From assembly GCA_964516815.1 (NCBI GenBank), contig CAZEXK010000005.1:19313-83312 (forward strand): a DNA stretch of 64,000 nucleotides. Direction: 5' to 3'. The notes beneath the pieces are model-generated. The model was not told the DNA's origin and did not search any database. It worked only from the letters and a program-made list of their open reading frames with translations. Below, piece after piece: positions 44,993 through 54,097 of this stretch. A program made the translations under genes and the position numbers. The first letter of the stretch is position 1. The number at the start of each line of letters is the position of its first letter. Source of the DNA: CAIJNA01 sp964516815 (lineage in GTDB: Bacteria; Campylobacterota; Campylobacteria; Campylobacterales; Arcobacteraceae).

Positions 44993-46816
44993 TTACCTTA
45001 CTATTTTTGCAGTAATTTTTTTACTTATTAAATCTGCGTGCAAAATTTCAAAATTTATTTTACTAAATAATAATTCATCATCAAAATTCTCAATATCGAC
45101 ACTTAAACCACTTATGTTATTTATAAATTCACCTTGTGGTCTTTCTTTGACATCTGTAATTATACCTTCATATACTTTGTTTATATTATTAAAAGCATAT
45201 CGTGCATAAATTCTATCTTCTAAATCCCATACTAGTTTTGCTATTACTCTTTCTTTACTTGAAATATTTTCGCATATATTATCAATGTCTTTAGGTATTT
45301 TTAAACTTTTTAATATCCTATGCAATACTAAATCACTATATCTTCTAATAGGGGAAGTGAAATGAGAATAATGTTTAAACCCTAAACCAAAATGTGAGCT
45401 AAGTTTACTAGAATATGACGCTTGTTGTTGTGATTGGATGATTAGTTTATCTACTTCATTTTCTAGTCCAACATTTGATGCTTTTTGTTGAATAGATTCA
45501 ATGGTACTATGTATATCAGATTTTAATTTTACATCAATTCCTAGCAAAGATACATTTGTAATTAAGTCATCTATTTTTGAACGTTTTGGTTCTTCATGTA
45601 TTCTAAAAATACCATTATTTTCAAGTTTTTTTGCAGTGCAAATATTTGCTAAAAGCATACACTCTTCTACTAATTGATGTGAAGCACTTCCATGTTCTAT
45701 CAAAACTTCTTTCAAATTTAGATTTTTATTTAATTTTAATCTATATTCACTAGTTCTAAAGTCGTATCCATTTGTGAGTCTTTTTTTTCTAAGTTTTATA
45801 GTTAGTTTATACAATTGATTTATGTCATCACTTAGTGTATTATTTTGTATTTGTTCATCTATGTCTTCATAAGCATATTTGTATTTTGTATTTATTAGAG
45901 CTTCTATTAATGTTGAACTTTTTACTTCTAATGTTTTTGTATCTATGTTCATTTTACATACATAAGCTAGTCTATCTTCATTTACTCTAAGTGAACATAA
46001 ATCATCACTTAATATATGAGGAATCATGGGCAAAACTTTATTTGGTAAATATATAGAAAAAGCTCTTTTTCTAGCTTCTTTATCTAAAGGTGAGCCTTCT
46101 TTTATATAAGCACTAACATCCGCAATTGCTACATATAAATCATTGTTTTGTTTATCAAAGTATATTGCATCATCATGATCTTTAGCACTTGCTGGATCGA
46201 TTGTAGCAAAGGGTAAATCTCTTAAATCAACTCTATTTTTAATATCATGTATTTTGGGTATATCACAAGTATAGTCTTTATCTGTGCGATAATTTTCTTC
46301 AAATAAATGTAAGGATATTTTTTCATCAATAGACGCATTGCTTATATTTCCTAAATGAGATGTTATTTTAGAATCATTGAGTACTAAAATGTCACCTTGT
46401 ACATAGTTTTGCAAATTTATGTTCATATTTATTTTTGACATACTTTGAACATAAAACAATTTATTTTCTTTTATTATTGCCAAAGTATTATTTTGATTAT
46501 TTTGCAAAACTTCTAATATTTTTGCTTTTAATCCACCTTTTGGATTAAAAATAACTTGAACAAGTACTAAATCTCCATTATTACATGAACCTAAATCATT
46601 TATTTTGATGGTTTTAGTATCTTTGCCCAAAGCTTGAAACTTGATAAAATCATTTTGAACATTTAATATTCCAACTTTGTATTTTTTACTAAGTACAAAA
46701 GCATCATCAACTATTTTTACAATTCCTTTTTGTAAATATGGATTAATGTATTGTAATTCTTCTTCTAAAAGTTCACTAGAATTATTTAGTATTTTTTCAA
46801 ATATTTCTTTTATCAA
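44993..46816 (-). CDS. rnr: Ribonuclease R/II-family exoribonuclease
   Basis: 3'-5' exoribonuclease for RNA turnover. 607 residues, shorter than E. coli RNase R. Cold-shock-like domains at the N-terminus are followed by the RNB catalytic domain with DLRDLPFATIDPASAKDHDDAI (metal-binding aspartates) and HFTSPIRRYSDLVLHR. The S1-type C-terminal domain appears short (VYEGIITDVKERPQGEF). Upstream of holA in the same unit. Confidence 0.92.
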   Translation of the reverse strand: MIKEIFEKILNNSSELLEEELQYINPYLQKGIVKIVDDAFVLSKKYKVGILNVQNDFIKFQALGKDTKTIKINDLGSCNNGDLVLVQVIFNPKGGLKAKILEVLQNNQNNTLAIIKENKLFYVQSMSKINMNINLQNYVQGDILVLNDSKITSHLGNISNASIDEKISLHLFEENYRTDKDYTCDIPKIHDIKNRVDLRDLPFATIDPASAKDHDDAIYFDKQNNDLYVAIADVSAYIKEGSPLDKEARKRAFSIYLPNKVLPMIPHILSDDLCSLRVNEDRLAYVCKMNIDTKTLEVKSSTLIEALINTKYKYAYEDIDEQIQNNTLSDDINQLYKLTIKLRKKRLTNGYDFRTSEYRLKLNKNLNLKEVLIEHGSASHQLVEECMLLANICTAKKLENNGIFRIHEEPKRSKIDDLITNVSLLGIDVKLKSDIHSTIESIQQKASNVGLENEVDKLIIQSQQQASYSSKLSSHFGLGFKHYSHFTSPIRRYSDLVLHRILKSLKIPKDIDNICENISSKERVIAKLVWDLEDRIYARYAFNNINKVYEGIITDVKERPQGEFINNISGLSVDIENFDDELLFSKINFEILHADLISKKITAKIVR

Positions 46817-46923
46817 ATTTACATTCCTATATATTTTATTATAATTATTATAGCAAAATATATTTATTTAGAACTATTGTTTTTTGATTAATGATATAAT
46901 GCACAAATACTAAATATAAAGTT

Positions 46924-47115
46924 CTAGTTTTTGTTTGTATTTACTTCAACTTTTATTACATCGTTTGGAAATTGCGTATCAAAGTTTGCTATTTTAGTAT
47001 CATTACTTTGTATTATTATTAATGGTAAGTTTTCAACCGTAATATTTACAGCAATTGCGAATGAATGCGAATATGATATAAGAGTAAAAGTAATTATTTT
47101 AAGTAATATATTCAT
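46924..47115 (-). CDS. Small secreted protein, unknown
   Basis: The longer frame begins at 47151, but ATG 47115 has a strong AAGGAG site and begins a signal peptide (MNILLKIITFTLISYSHSFA), giving 63 residues. The mature part is about 40 residues, without cysteine, beta-prone, ending VEVNTNKN. No family is recognised. It stands alone between rnr and selO. Confidence 0.6.
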   Translation of the reverse strand: MNILLKIITFTLISYSHSFAIAVNITVENLPLIIIQSNDTKIANFDTQFPNDVIKVEVNTNKN

Positions 47116-47274
47116 TGTATTCTCCTTATTATTATGTTCAAATTGTATCAAAATATTTTAGTGAGTATATTAGTAACAGTAACTAATAGGTGTATTTAAG
47201 TTAATACTAATATTAACTATTTATTATGCGATGTTTCTAAAAAATAAACTAGAAAAATATTTCTATATAAATAA

Positions 47275-48714
47275 TCAAGATAAACAAGAAAGTCCTACAT
47301 TTTTGGACTGTTCAGGTGTATCATACGCAAAATGTTCAAACTTAGTTAATTCATCATAAGGATGTGCTGCTATGTATAATAAATCATTTACCATACTATG
47401 GTCACCTTTTTCTGCTTTTTGTATTGCTTCTTCAAGCATATAGTTTTTTAAAACATATTTTGGATTTATTTCTAGCATATTTTTTTGTCTTTTTTCTTGG
47501 CATAAAGTTTCTTTTTGAAGTCTTAAATCATATACATCAAGCCAAATATCTAATGCTACAGGATTCATAGCAATATCTAATAAAATATCTTTATTACCAT
47601 CATATCTACAAAGAGTTCTAAAAAATAAAGTATAATCAACTATTATTTCTTCTAAAGTATCATATAATTCTCTAATCAAATCCATATCAGATTCATAACT
47701 CATTTGTAATCCTAGCTTTTTTCTCATAATTTCAACAAAAACATCAAAATAATAAAACTCTCCATACTCATCAAGCTTTTTTTGCATTCTTTGCTTTGAT
47801 ATTAAAGGAGATAATGCTTTTGATAATTTTGTAAGATTCCAATATGCTACATTGGCTTGTTCATTATAAGCATATCTACCAGCTTTATCTTTTAAATTAC
47901 AAACATAGTTTGCTTTAAAATCATCAAGCATACTAAAAGGACCATAATCAATTCCTAGACCTTCTATAGACATATTATCCGTATTAATTACTCCATGACA
48001 AAAGCCTACTGATTGCCATTTTGCAATTAATATTGCTGTATTATGAAGAATTTCACAAAACATTTTATAATAACAGTCTTCATCATTTTTTAGATTAGGG
48101 TATGATTCATTTATAACATATAAAGCAAGTTCTTTTACTTTGTCATATTGTTTTGTATAATAAAAATATTCAAAAGTACCAAAACGAACCCAACTAGTAG
48201 ACATGCGCATTACAATACTAGCATTTTCTATGCTATTTCTTATTATTTTTGTTTTAGAGCCAATTATTGCTAATGCTCTTGTAGTTGGGATACCTAGATG
48301 ATACATGGATTCGCTTATTAAATATTCTCTAATAGATGATGCCATAGAAGCTCTTCCATCTGCTGTTCTCGAATATAAAGTCTCCCCGCTTCCTTTTAAT
48401 TGTAAATTCCAATTAGATATTTTTCCAAGGTTTATAACTCTACCATCTCCTAGTCTTGGTGCATATTGTCCAAATTGATGTCCAGCATAGCACATACTAA
48501 ATGATTTTGCACCTTTAAGTGTGTAATTACAATTTAGTAAATCAACTAATTGTTTATTCTTATTTATATCAAGTTCAAGATTTATAAGCTTCGCAGCATT
48601 GCAATTGTAGCTTATGAGATATGGATTTTCAAGAGGTGTAGCAATAGTAATATCGTAGAACTCTTCATTAAGATTTAAATAAGGAGTTTGTAAAGTCATA
48701 TCATCAAGTTTCAT
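47275..48714 (-). CDS. selO: Protein adenylyltransferase SelO (YdiU)
   Basis: Pseudokinase that moves AMP to protein hydroxyl groups, linked to oxidative stress. 479 residues with YAGHQFGQYAPRLGDGRVINLG, LKGSGETLYSRTADGRA and FCHGVINTDNMSI (active-site Asn/Asp). It ends with GLSCLS, retaining the family's near-terminal cysteine. Confidence 0.94.
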   Translation of the reverse strand: MKLDDMTLQTPYLNLNEEFYDITIATPLENPYLISYNCNAAKLINLELDINKNKQLVDLLNCNYTLKGAKSFSMCYAGHQFGQYAPRLGDGRVINLGKISNWNLQLKGSGETLYSRTADGRASMASSIREYLISESMYHLGIPTTRALAIIGSKTKIIRNSIENASIVMRMSTSWVRFGTFEYFYYTKQYDKVKELALYVINESYPNLKNDEDCYYKMFCEILHNTAILIAKWQSVGFCHGVINTDNMSIEGLGIDYGPFSMLDDFKANYVCNLKDKAGRYAYNEQANVAYWNLTKLSKALSPLISKQRMQKKLDEYGEFYYFDVFVEIMRKKLGLQMSYESDMDLIRELYDTLEEIIVDYTLFFRTLCRYDGNKDILLDIAMNPVALDIWLDVYDLRLQKETLCQEKRQKNMLEINPKYVLKNYMLEEAIQKAEKGDHSMVNDLLYIAAHPYDELTKFEHFAYDTPEQSKNVGLSCLS

Positions 48715-48858
48715 ACTATATATTACACTTATTACATTAAATCTCTCATAATTTATATTTACTAAAAAAAAAATTTAATTTAATTTATATATAAATACTG
48801 ATTTTTATTATATTATGATATTATCCTAAATATTTATAATAAATAAAAAAGGAATATT

Positions 48859-49305
48859 ATGCAAAATAATGGAAAAGTATTAAGATTGTATACAACCATA
48901 CACGACTTTATGAGAGTAGGTCATCGTTTGGAATGTAATGATTTAGAATGCGACTTTGATGGCATAGTTGGAGATAAAAACTACGAAAGTGGACAAGATA
49001 TTTTATTGATATCAAAATCTACTTATGACATAATAGATGAAGCTGAATTAGTACTAGAAGAGGGTGTATTAATGGAAAACATTTACATAGATATTGATTT
49101 ATATCATTTAAAAAAAGACTCTATTATTAAAATAGGGCAAAGTGTTTTTGAAGTAACTGGTTCATGTGAAGCTTACAACTATTTATATGGATTTGCTCCT
49201 GAATTACCAGAGTTGATTCGTGGTAAAAGAGGTTTGTTTTTGAGTGCTGTTGATTACGGGCGCATTGAAGTTGGTGATGAGGTGAGTGTTTTAGAAGAAA
49301 AATAA
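48859..49305 (+). CDS. MOSC-domain-like protein
   Basis: 148 residues. LMENIYIDIDLYHLKKDSIIKIG, then EVTGSCEAYNYL and RGKRGLFLSAVDYGRIEVGDEV match the MOSC pattern, in which the cysteine (here in GSCEAYN) lies between the two blocks. MOSC proteins carry sulphur or molybdenum cofactor chemistry. AAAGGAA precedes the ATG. Single gene divergent from selO. Confidence 0.7.
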   Translation: MQNNGKVLRLYTTIHDFMRVGHRLECNDLECDFDGIVGDKNYESGQDILLISKSTYDIIDEAELVLEEGVLMENIYIDIDLYHLKKDSIIKIGQSVFEVTGSCEAYNYLYGFAPELPELIRGKRGLFLSAVDYGRIEVGDEVSVLEEK

Positions 49306-49445
49306 GTTTAAAAAAGAATACTAAACTCAATTAAATTTTATCTGTTCTTTTTGCATAATTTATTAAACTTTTATTATTCATTAATAACTCCTATTGTAAT
49401 TATATTACTAATTAGTAAAAATAAAAGTATTTAGTTATTTGTTAA

Positions 49446-49482
49446 TATCTAAAATAATCTTTTATATTATTTTAGATACAAT
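49446..49482 (+). promoter_or_regulatory. ilvC promoter with overlapping 13-bp inverted repeat
   Basis: A perfect inverted repeat with 13-bp arms (49446-49458 and 49466-49478, TATCTAAAATAAT type) and a 7-nt loop overlaps a TACAAT -10 box at 49477-49482. The ATG follows 30 bases later. The overlap suggests an operator for a repressor or a structured promoter. Confidence 0.5.
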
Positions 49483-49512
49483 GGCAATAAATTATTAAAT
49501 AAAGGAAATAAA

Positions 49513-50535
49513 ATGGCATTAAATGTATTTTATGATAAAGATTGTAATATTGAATTAATCAAAAGCAAAAAAGTTGCTATGATTGGATTTGGTTCTCAAG
49601 GTCATGCTCATGCTGAAAACTTAAGAGATTCTGGAGTTGAAGTTTGTGTAGGACTTAGAAAAGATGGTGCTTCATGGGCTAAAGCTGAAGCTAAAGGTTT
49701 TGAAGTACTTACAGTTGCTGATGCTACTGCGTGTTCTGATGTTGTTATGATTTTATTACCTGATGAAAATCAAGCCGAAATTTATGCACAACAAATTGCT
49801 CCAAACTTAAAAGATGGTGCTACTATTGCATTTGGACATGGTTTTAATATCCATTATGGAAGAATTCATCCAGCATCAAACATCAATGTAACAATGATTG
49901 CTCCTAAAGCTCCAGGTCATACTGTAAGATCTGAGTTTGTAAGCGGAGGAGGTATTCCTGATTTAATTGCTATTGATCAAGATCCATCTGGGACTACAAA
50001 AGAACTAGCTTTATCTTATGCATCTGCAATAGGTGGTGGAAGAACTGCTATTATTGAAACTACATTTAAAGATGAAACTGAAACTGATTTATTTGGAGAG
50101 CAAGCTGTATTATGTGGTGGTGCTATGTCTTTAGTTCAAGCTGGTTTTGAAACATTAACAGAAGCAGGATATGCTCCAGAATTAGCATACTTTGAGTGTT
50201 TACATGAACTAAAACTTATTGTTGATTTGATGTTCCAAGGTGGAATTGCTGATATGAGATATTCTATATCAAATACTGCTGAGTATGGTGATTATGTTTC
50301 TGGAAAAAGAGTTATAAATGAAAGTTCTAAAGCTGCAATGAAAGAAATATTAAAAGAAATTCAAGATGGTAGATTTGCAAAAGATTTTATCGCTGAAGGA
50401 CAAACAGGATATCCAAGAATGAACGCTGAAAGAGCAAATGCAAGAGCTTCTTTAATTGAAAAAACTGGTGTTGATTTAAGAGAAATGATGCCTTGGATTT
50501 CTGCAAATAAAATTGTAGATAAAGATAAAAACTAG
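49513..50535 (+). CDS. ilvC: Ketol-acid reductoisomerase
   Basis: Second step of valine and isoleucine synthesis, using NADPH and magnesium. 340 residues (class I) with VAMIGFGSQGHAHAENL, APKAPGHTVRSEF and ETFKDETETDLFGEQAVLCGG (metal ligands). AAAGGAA precedes the ATG. The gene has its own promoter. Confidence 0.97.
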   Translation: MALNVFYDKDCNIELIKSKKVAMIGFGSQGHAHAENLRDSGVEVCVGLRKDGASWAKAEAKGFEVLTVADATACSDVVMILLPDENQAEIYAQQIAPNLKDGATIAFGHGFNIHYGRIHPASNINVTMIAPKAPGHTVRSEFVSGGGIPDLIAIDQDPSGTTKELALSYASAIGGGRTAIIETTFKDETETDLFGEQAVLCGGAMSLVQAGFETLTEAGYAPELAYFECLHELKLIVDLMFQGGIADMRYSISNTAEYGDYVSGKRVINESSKAAMKEILKEIQDGRFAKDFIAEGQTGYPRMNAERANARASLIEKTGVDLREMMPWISANKIVDKDKN

Positions 50536-50604
50536 TATATTTAATACTATAAATGGTTACTTTTTAGTAACCATTTACTAACCACTTACTAACTAATTTT
50601 AAAT

Positions 50605-51786
50605 ATGGCAAAACAAAAAACTACTACTATAAAAGCTACTAAAGAAAAAAAAACTACTACAAGAAAATCAAAAAAAATAAACAAAAAAAATAAACAAAAA
50701 AATCCAATATCTATAATAAATATTATTATAATATTAATATTTATGTTAATCATAACATATGTAATTAACAATTTTTTCTTGACTTCAAATAAAAAACAAA
50801 ATAATGTAACACCAATAAGTAAACTTGTAATAAAAAATGATATAAATTTAAGTGAGCTTCTCGATACTACCTACGAAGAAAGAACAAAAGAACTTGAAAT
50901 ACAATATGTTCAAGAAGTAGTAATACAAGATAATAAAGAAAAAACAATAGATTTAAATACAACAAAAATAGAAAATGAACTTATTAAGCAGAAAAAAATA
51001 ATAGAAGTTATAAAAAAAGAAATTATTAATCAAAAAAAAATTATAAAAGATGATGAAATAAAAATCATTGAGCAAAATAAAAAAGTAATAACACCAGTTC
51101 AAGATGTACAAATAATAAAACATAAATACAATACAAACTCAAAACCCTTATTAGCAATATTGATTGATGATGTTAGTACTAGTGCTCAAGTAAGAAAGAT
51201 TACTAATTTGCCATTTGATGTAACCATGTCATTTTTACCTCCAACATCTGATCATAAAAATTCCGCAAAAATTGCACAAAATATAGAATTTGCAATGATA
51301 CATCTTCCTTTAGAAGCAGGTAGTAGAAGATATGAAGAAATAAATACTTTACATATAGAAGATAGTCTTGAAACTATTGATAATAGAATAAGAAAAATAA
51401 AAAGCATGTATCCAAATATTAAGTATATAAACAATCATACTGGTAGTAAGTTTACTTCAAATAGCATTGCTATGAATAAATTAGCAAAGGTACTAAAAAA
51501 GTATGGCTATAAGTTTATAGATAGTAGGACAAGTGGAAAAACAGTAGCTAAAAAATATGCAAATAAATATAATCTTCCATTTTTATCAAGAAATATTTTT
51601 TTAGATAATGTTCAAGATAAAAAATATATACAAAATCAATTGAAAAAGGCTATAAATATTGCGATTAAGACTGGTTCTTCAATTGCTATTGGACATCCTC
51701 ATTCAATAACTATTAAAACACTTAAGGAATCTACTCATTTATTTAAAAATGTACAATTAGTATATGTAAATAAATTAGATATTTAA
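50605..51786 (+). CDS. Divergent polysaccharide deacetylase (YibQ-like)
   Basis: 393 residues: a lysine/threonine-rich cytoplasmic start (about 1-33), one membrane helix (about 37-57), a charged, coiled-coil-prone linker and a C-terminal domain from about 180. That domain has LAILIDDVSTSAQVRKI, AMIHLPLEAG, INNHTGSKFTSN and IAIGHPHS, the YibQ/DUF610 pattern. A periplasmic role in wall or envelope carbohydrate is expected. dprA follows 20 bases downstream. Confidence 0.85.
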   Translation: MAKQKTTTIKATKEKKTTTRKSKKINKKNKQKNPISIINIIIILIFMLIITYVINNFFLTSNKKQNNVTPISKLVIKNDINLSELLDTTYEERTKELEIQYVQEVVIQDNKEKTIDLNTTKIENELIKQKKIIEVIKKEIINQKKIIKDDEIKIIEQNKKVITPVQDVQIIKHKYNTNSKPLLAILIDDVSTSAQVRKITNLPFDVTMSFLPPTSDHKNSAKIAQNIEFAMIHLPLEAGSRRYEEINTLHIEDSLETIDNRIRKIKSMYPNIKYINNHTGSKFTSNSIAMNKLAKVLKKYGYKFIDSRTSGKTVAKKYANKYNLPFLSRNIFLDNVQDKKYIQNQLKKAINIAIKTGSSIAIGHPHSITIKTLKESTHLFKNVQLVYVNKLDI

Positions 51787-51806
51787 AATACAAAGGCTAA
51801 TTCAAT

Positions 51807-52580
51807 ATGATTAATAAAATAAATTTTCACATAAATGAATTAGAAAGTATGAAAAAATATCCAAATGATTTGTATTTTATTGGTAATGAAAAATTACTTA
51901 AAAAATATAAAATATCAATCGTTGGAAGTCGTAAACCTAATCAATATTCTCGTGATATTATATTTGAACTTGCTAGTAAATTAGCAAATAAGGATGTATG
52001 TATAGTAAGTGGTGGGGCAATTGGAATTGATAGTATTGCACATAAAGCAGCAGGTACAAATAACACTATTATGATTGCAGGAACGGGACTTGATAAAAGG
52101 TATCCAGCTATAAATAAAAATATGATAAAAGACATAGAAAATAATGGCTTAGTTTTAAGTCAATTCAAAAAAGGAGTTCCATCAAATAAATGGAATTTTC
52201 CACTTCGTAATGAGTTAGTAGTAGCTCTTAGTGAGATATTAATAGTAGCATATGCTGATGAAAATAGTGGAACTATGAGAAGTGTTCAATATGCACTTAA
52301 AATGAAAAAACAAATATATGTATTGCCTCATAGAATTGCACAAAGTAGTGCAACAAATAAGCTTTTGCAAAATAATCAAGCAAAAGCTATTTATGATATT
52401 GATGAATTTGTAAATCAATTTACAAATAATATTTGTGAAGATATACAAGATGAATTTTTGAATTATTGTAAAAAAAATCCAAATTATGATGAAGCAATAA
52501 ATATATATTCTAGTAAAGTTTTTGAGTATGAATTAAGTGGTAAAATACAAATAATAAATGGAAAAATACAAGTAATTTAG
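51807..52580 (+). CDS. dprA: DNA-processing protein DprA
   Basis: Loads RecA on incoming single strands during transformation. 257 residues with VGSRKPNQYSRDI, SGGAIGIDSIAHKAA, GTGLDKRYP and NFPLRNELVVALS, the Rossmann-like DprA core. The N-terminal SAM domain is missing, as in short epsilonproteobacterial forms. Confidence 0.94.
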   Translation: MINKINFHINELESMKKYPNDLYFIGNEKLLKKYKISIVGSRKPNQYSRDIIFELASKLANKDVCIVSGGAIGIDSIAHKAAGTNNTIMIAGTGLDKRYPAINKNMIKDIENNGLVLSQFKKGVPSNKWNFPLRNELVVALSEILIVAYADENSGTMRSVQYALKMKKQIYVLPHRIAQSSATNKLLQNNQAKAIYDIDEFVNQFTNNICEDIQDEFLNYCKKNPNYDEAINIYSSKVFEYELSGKIQIINGKIQVI

Positions 52581-52643
52581 ATAAAAAAATATCATAAAAA
52601 AGTTACAATAAAGCTACAAAGTACTTAATAGCAATAGTTATGA

Positions 52644-52649
52644 TATAAT
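52644..52649 (+). promoter_or_regulatory. Putative -10 box for the lipoprotein gene pair
   Basis: TATAAT about 39 bases before the TTG start of the lipoprotein gene and 64 bases after the dprA stop. It suggests that this pair is transcribed independently. Confidence 0.5.
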
Positions 52650-52687
52650 TACTGAATATTAATTTTATAAAGTAAAAAGGAAGTTTT

Positions 52688-52843
52688 TTGAAGAGTTTTA
52701 TTATGGTTTTTATTAGTAGTTTATTTTTAATATCATGTGGCGGAGGAGGTGGAGATTCTTCTGGACAAAATACTGATGAAGTAAAAGCATTACAAATTCC
52801 AAAATCATCTATAGATCCACATTATATTGGTAAGGAGCTTTAG
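52688..52843 (+). CDS. Small lipoprotein, unknown
   Basis: 51 residues from a TTG codon with AAGGAAG 4 bases upstream; an in-frame ATG six codons in would cut the signal peptide. The sequence starts MKSFIMVFISSLFLISC, a lipoprotein signal with lipobox LISC and acylated Cys17, followed by a Gly5 stretch. The mature part is only about 35 residues. It ends one base before the start of the secreted protein, so both are likely co-translated. No family recognised. Confidence 0.7.
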   Translation: MKSFIMVFISSLFLISCGGGGGDSSGQNTDEVKALQIPKSSIDPHYIGKEL

Positions 52844-52844
52844 C

Positions 52845-53951
52845 ATGAAGTATTTATTAGTAATAACTTTGCTTTTTAGCACGGCATTTGCAACATATGA
52901 TGATAAAGGTACTGATTATTCTAATAGTAATGTTGAGCATTTTATAGATGGTGATTTAAACATAGGTTATATTTCTAATTTTTTTAGCATATTGAATGCT
53001 GTTGATTATTCACATATCAATAAAGGAGTTCAAAAAAATATTAGTACTACTGTTGAGTTTTATAATCAAGCATATGCGTTTAAATTAATTTACACATATG
53101 AAATAATAAGAAGCAACAATGATTCAGATATGATAGTAAAACTTTGGATATCTGATGAAGATTTTAATACTTCAATTAAAGCAAGAATAATTTCAGAACC
53201 TACAGAACTAAATCCATACGGAGAAGTTGAAATTGATATATATACTATAACAAAAGATACACCAGATGACCCTATAAAAGGAAAAATTCAAAGTAAAATA
53301 TTAAATGGTAAAAATACATTATCACTAGTGATTGCATATAATAAAGGTACAGCAAAAATATATATAGAAAGATTAAGCAATAATGATTTGTATTATGTAA
53401 ACTTTAATACTGATGATTCTGACAAAGAATATAAAAGTATTTATTATGACAATGATGATGAAAAAATATATGAAAAAAGTAAAGAATATTCTTCTGAATA
53501 TCCTAATGGTATTGATGATTACTTAAGTATAAGAGATGTATCTGGTAATCCAACTTTAAATCTAGTACATGTTAACCTTTATGATGAAAATGGTAGCCAT
53601 CTAATTGCAGGTTCAAACACAAGTATATCATGTCAAATTGATAGTTTTGACAATAATGTTACAGAAGATTATTTTACTTCTGGAGATAAGCTACATTATG
53701 TGATTAATAAAAATGGTAGTCATAATACAAATAAGCTAGATTTTGATTATTCAGATGTAAATAATACAATACAATGTAGCATTAATGATGAAATTAAAAA
53801 CGTATTTGTAAAAGTTACACAAAGAGAGTATGTATATCCTTCTAATGATAACGTTAGTAGTATTGATAATTTATTAGATGCAAAAGATGAATCTTTATAT
53901 ATAAATATAAATGAAGATGATATTAAAGCTATTGGACCAAAACCACAATAA
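52845..53951 (+). CDS. Secreted protein, unknown family
   Basis: The ATG at 52845 with AAGGAG upstream begins a signal peptide (MKYLLVITLLFSTAFA), giving 368 residues; an in-frame GTG or ATG upstream lies within the lipoprotein gene. The mature part is rich in Asp, Asn, Ser and Tyr, seems beta-prone and has two cysteines late in the protein (SCQIDS and QCSIND), possibly a disulphide. No family recognised. Gene order suggests it partners the small lipoprotein. Confidence 0.65.
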   Translation: MKYLLVITLLFSTAFATYDDKGTDYSNSNVEHFIDGDLNIGYISNFFSILNAVDYSHINKGVQKNISTTVEFYNQAYAFKLIYTYEIIRSNNDSDMIVKLWISDEDFNTSIKARIISEPTELNPYGEVEIDIYTITKDTPDDPIKGKIQSKILNGKNTLSLVIAYNKGTAKIYIERLSNNDLYYVNFNTDDSDKEYKSIYYDNDDEKIYEKSKEYSSEYPNGIDDYLSIRDVSGNPTLNLVHVNLYDENGSHLIAGSNTSISCQIDSFDNNVTEDYFTSGDKLHYVINKNGSHNTNKLDFDYSDVNNTIQCSINDEIKNVFVKVTQREYVYPSNDNVSSIDNLLDAKDESLYININEDDIKAIGPKPQ

Positions 53952-53962
53952 AATCAATCTAA

Positions 53963-53993
53963 AACAAACTTTGTTGTTCAAACAAAGTTTGTT
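53963..53993 (+). terminator. Terminator after the secreted-protein gene
   Basis: A perfect 13-bp stem (AACAAACTTTGTT and complement) with a 5-nt loop begins 11 bases after the stop codon. It lies between converging genes and may serve both; the T run is short. Confidence 0.7.
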
Positions 53994-54097
53994 ATTTACA
54001 TTATTGTTGTTTAACCATGTACTATAATCTTTTTTTTCCCAAATACTAGAAATTGCTAAATATGAAGTGTCATCATATACGACTATTTTCTAGGCAT

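Noticed and set aside
46931..47161. 76-codon plus-strand frame opposite the small secreted protein
   Set aside because: It has no ribosome site, while the minus strand has a strong AAGGAG and a signal peptide; it is a shadow frame.
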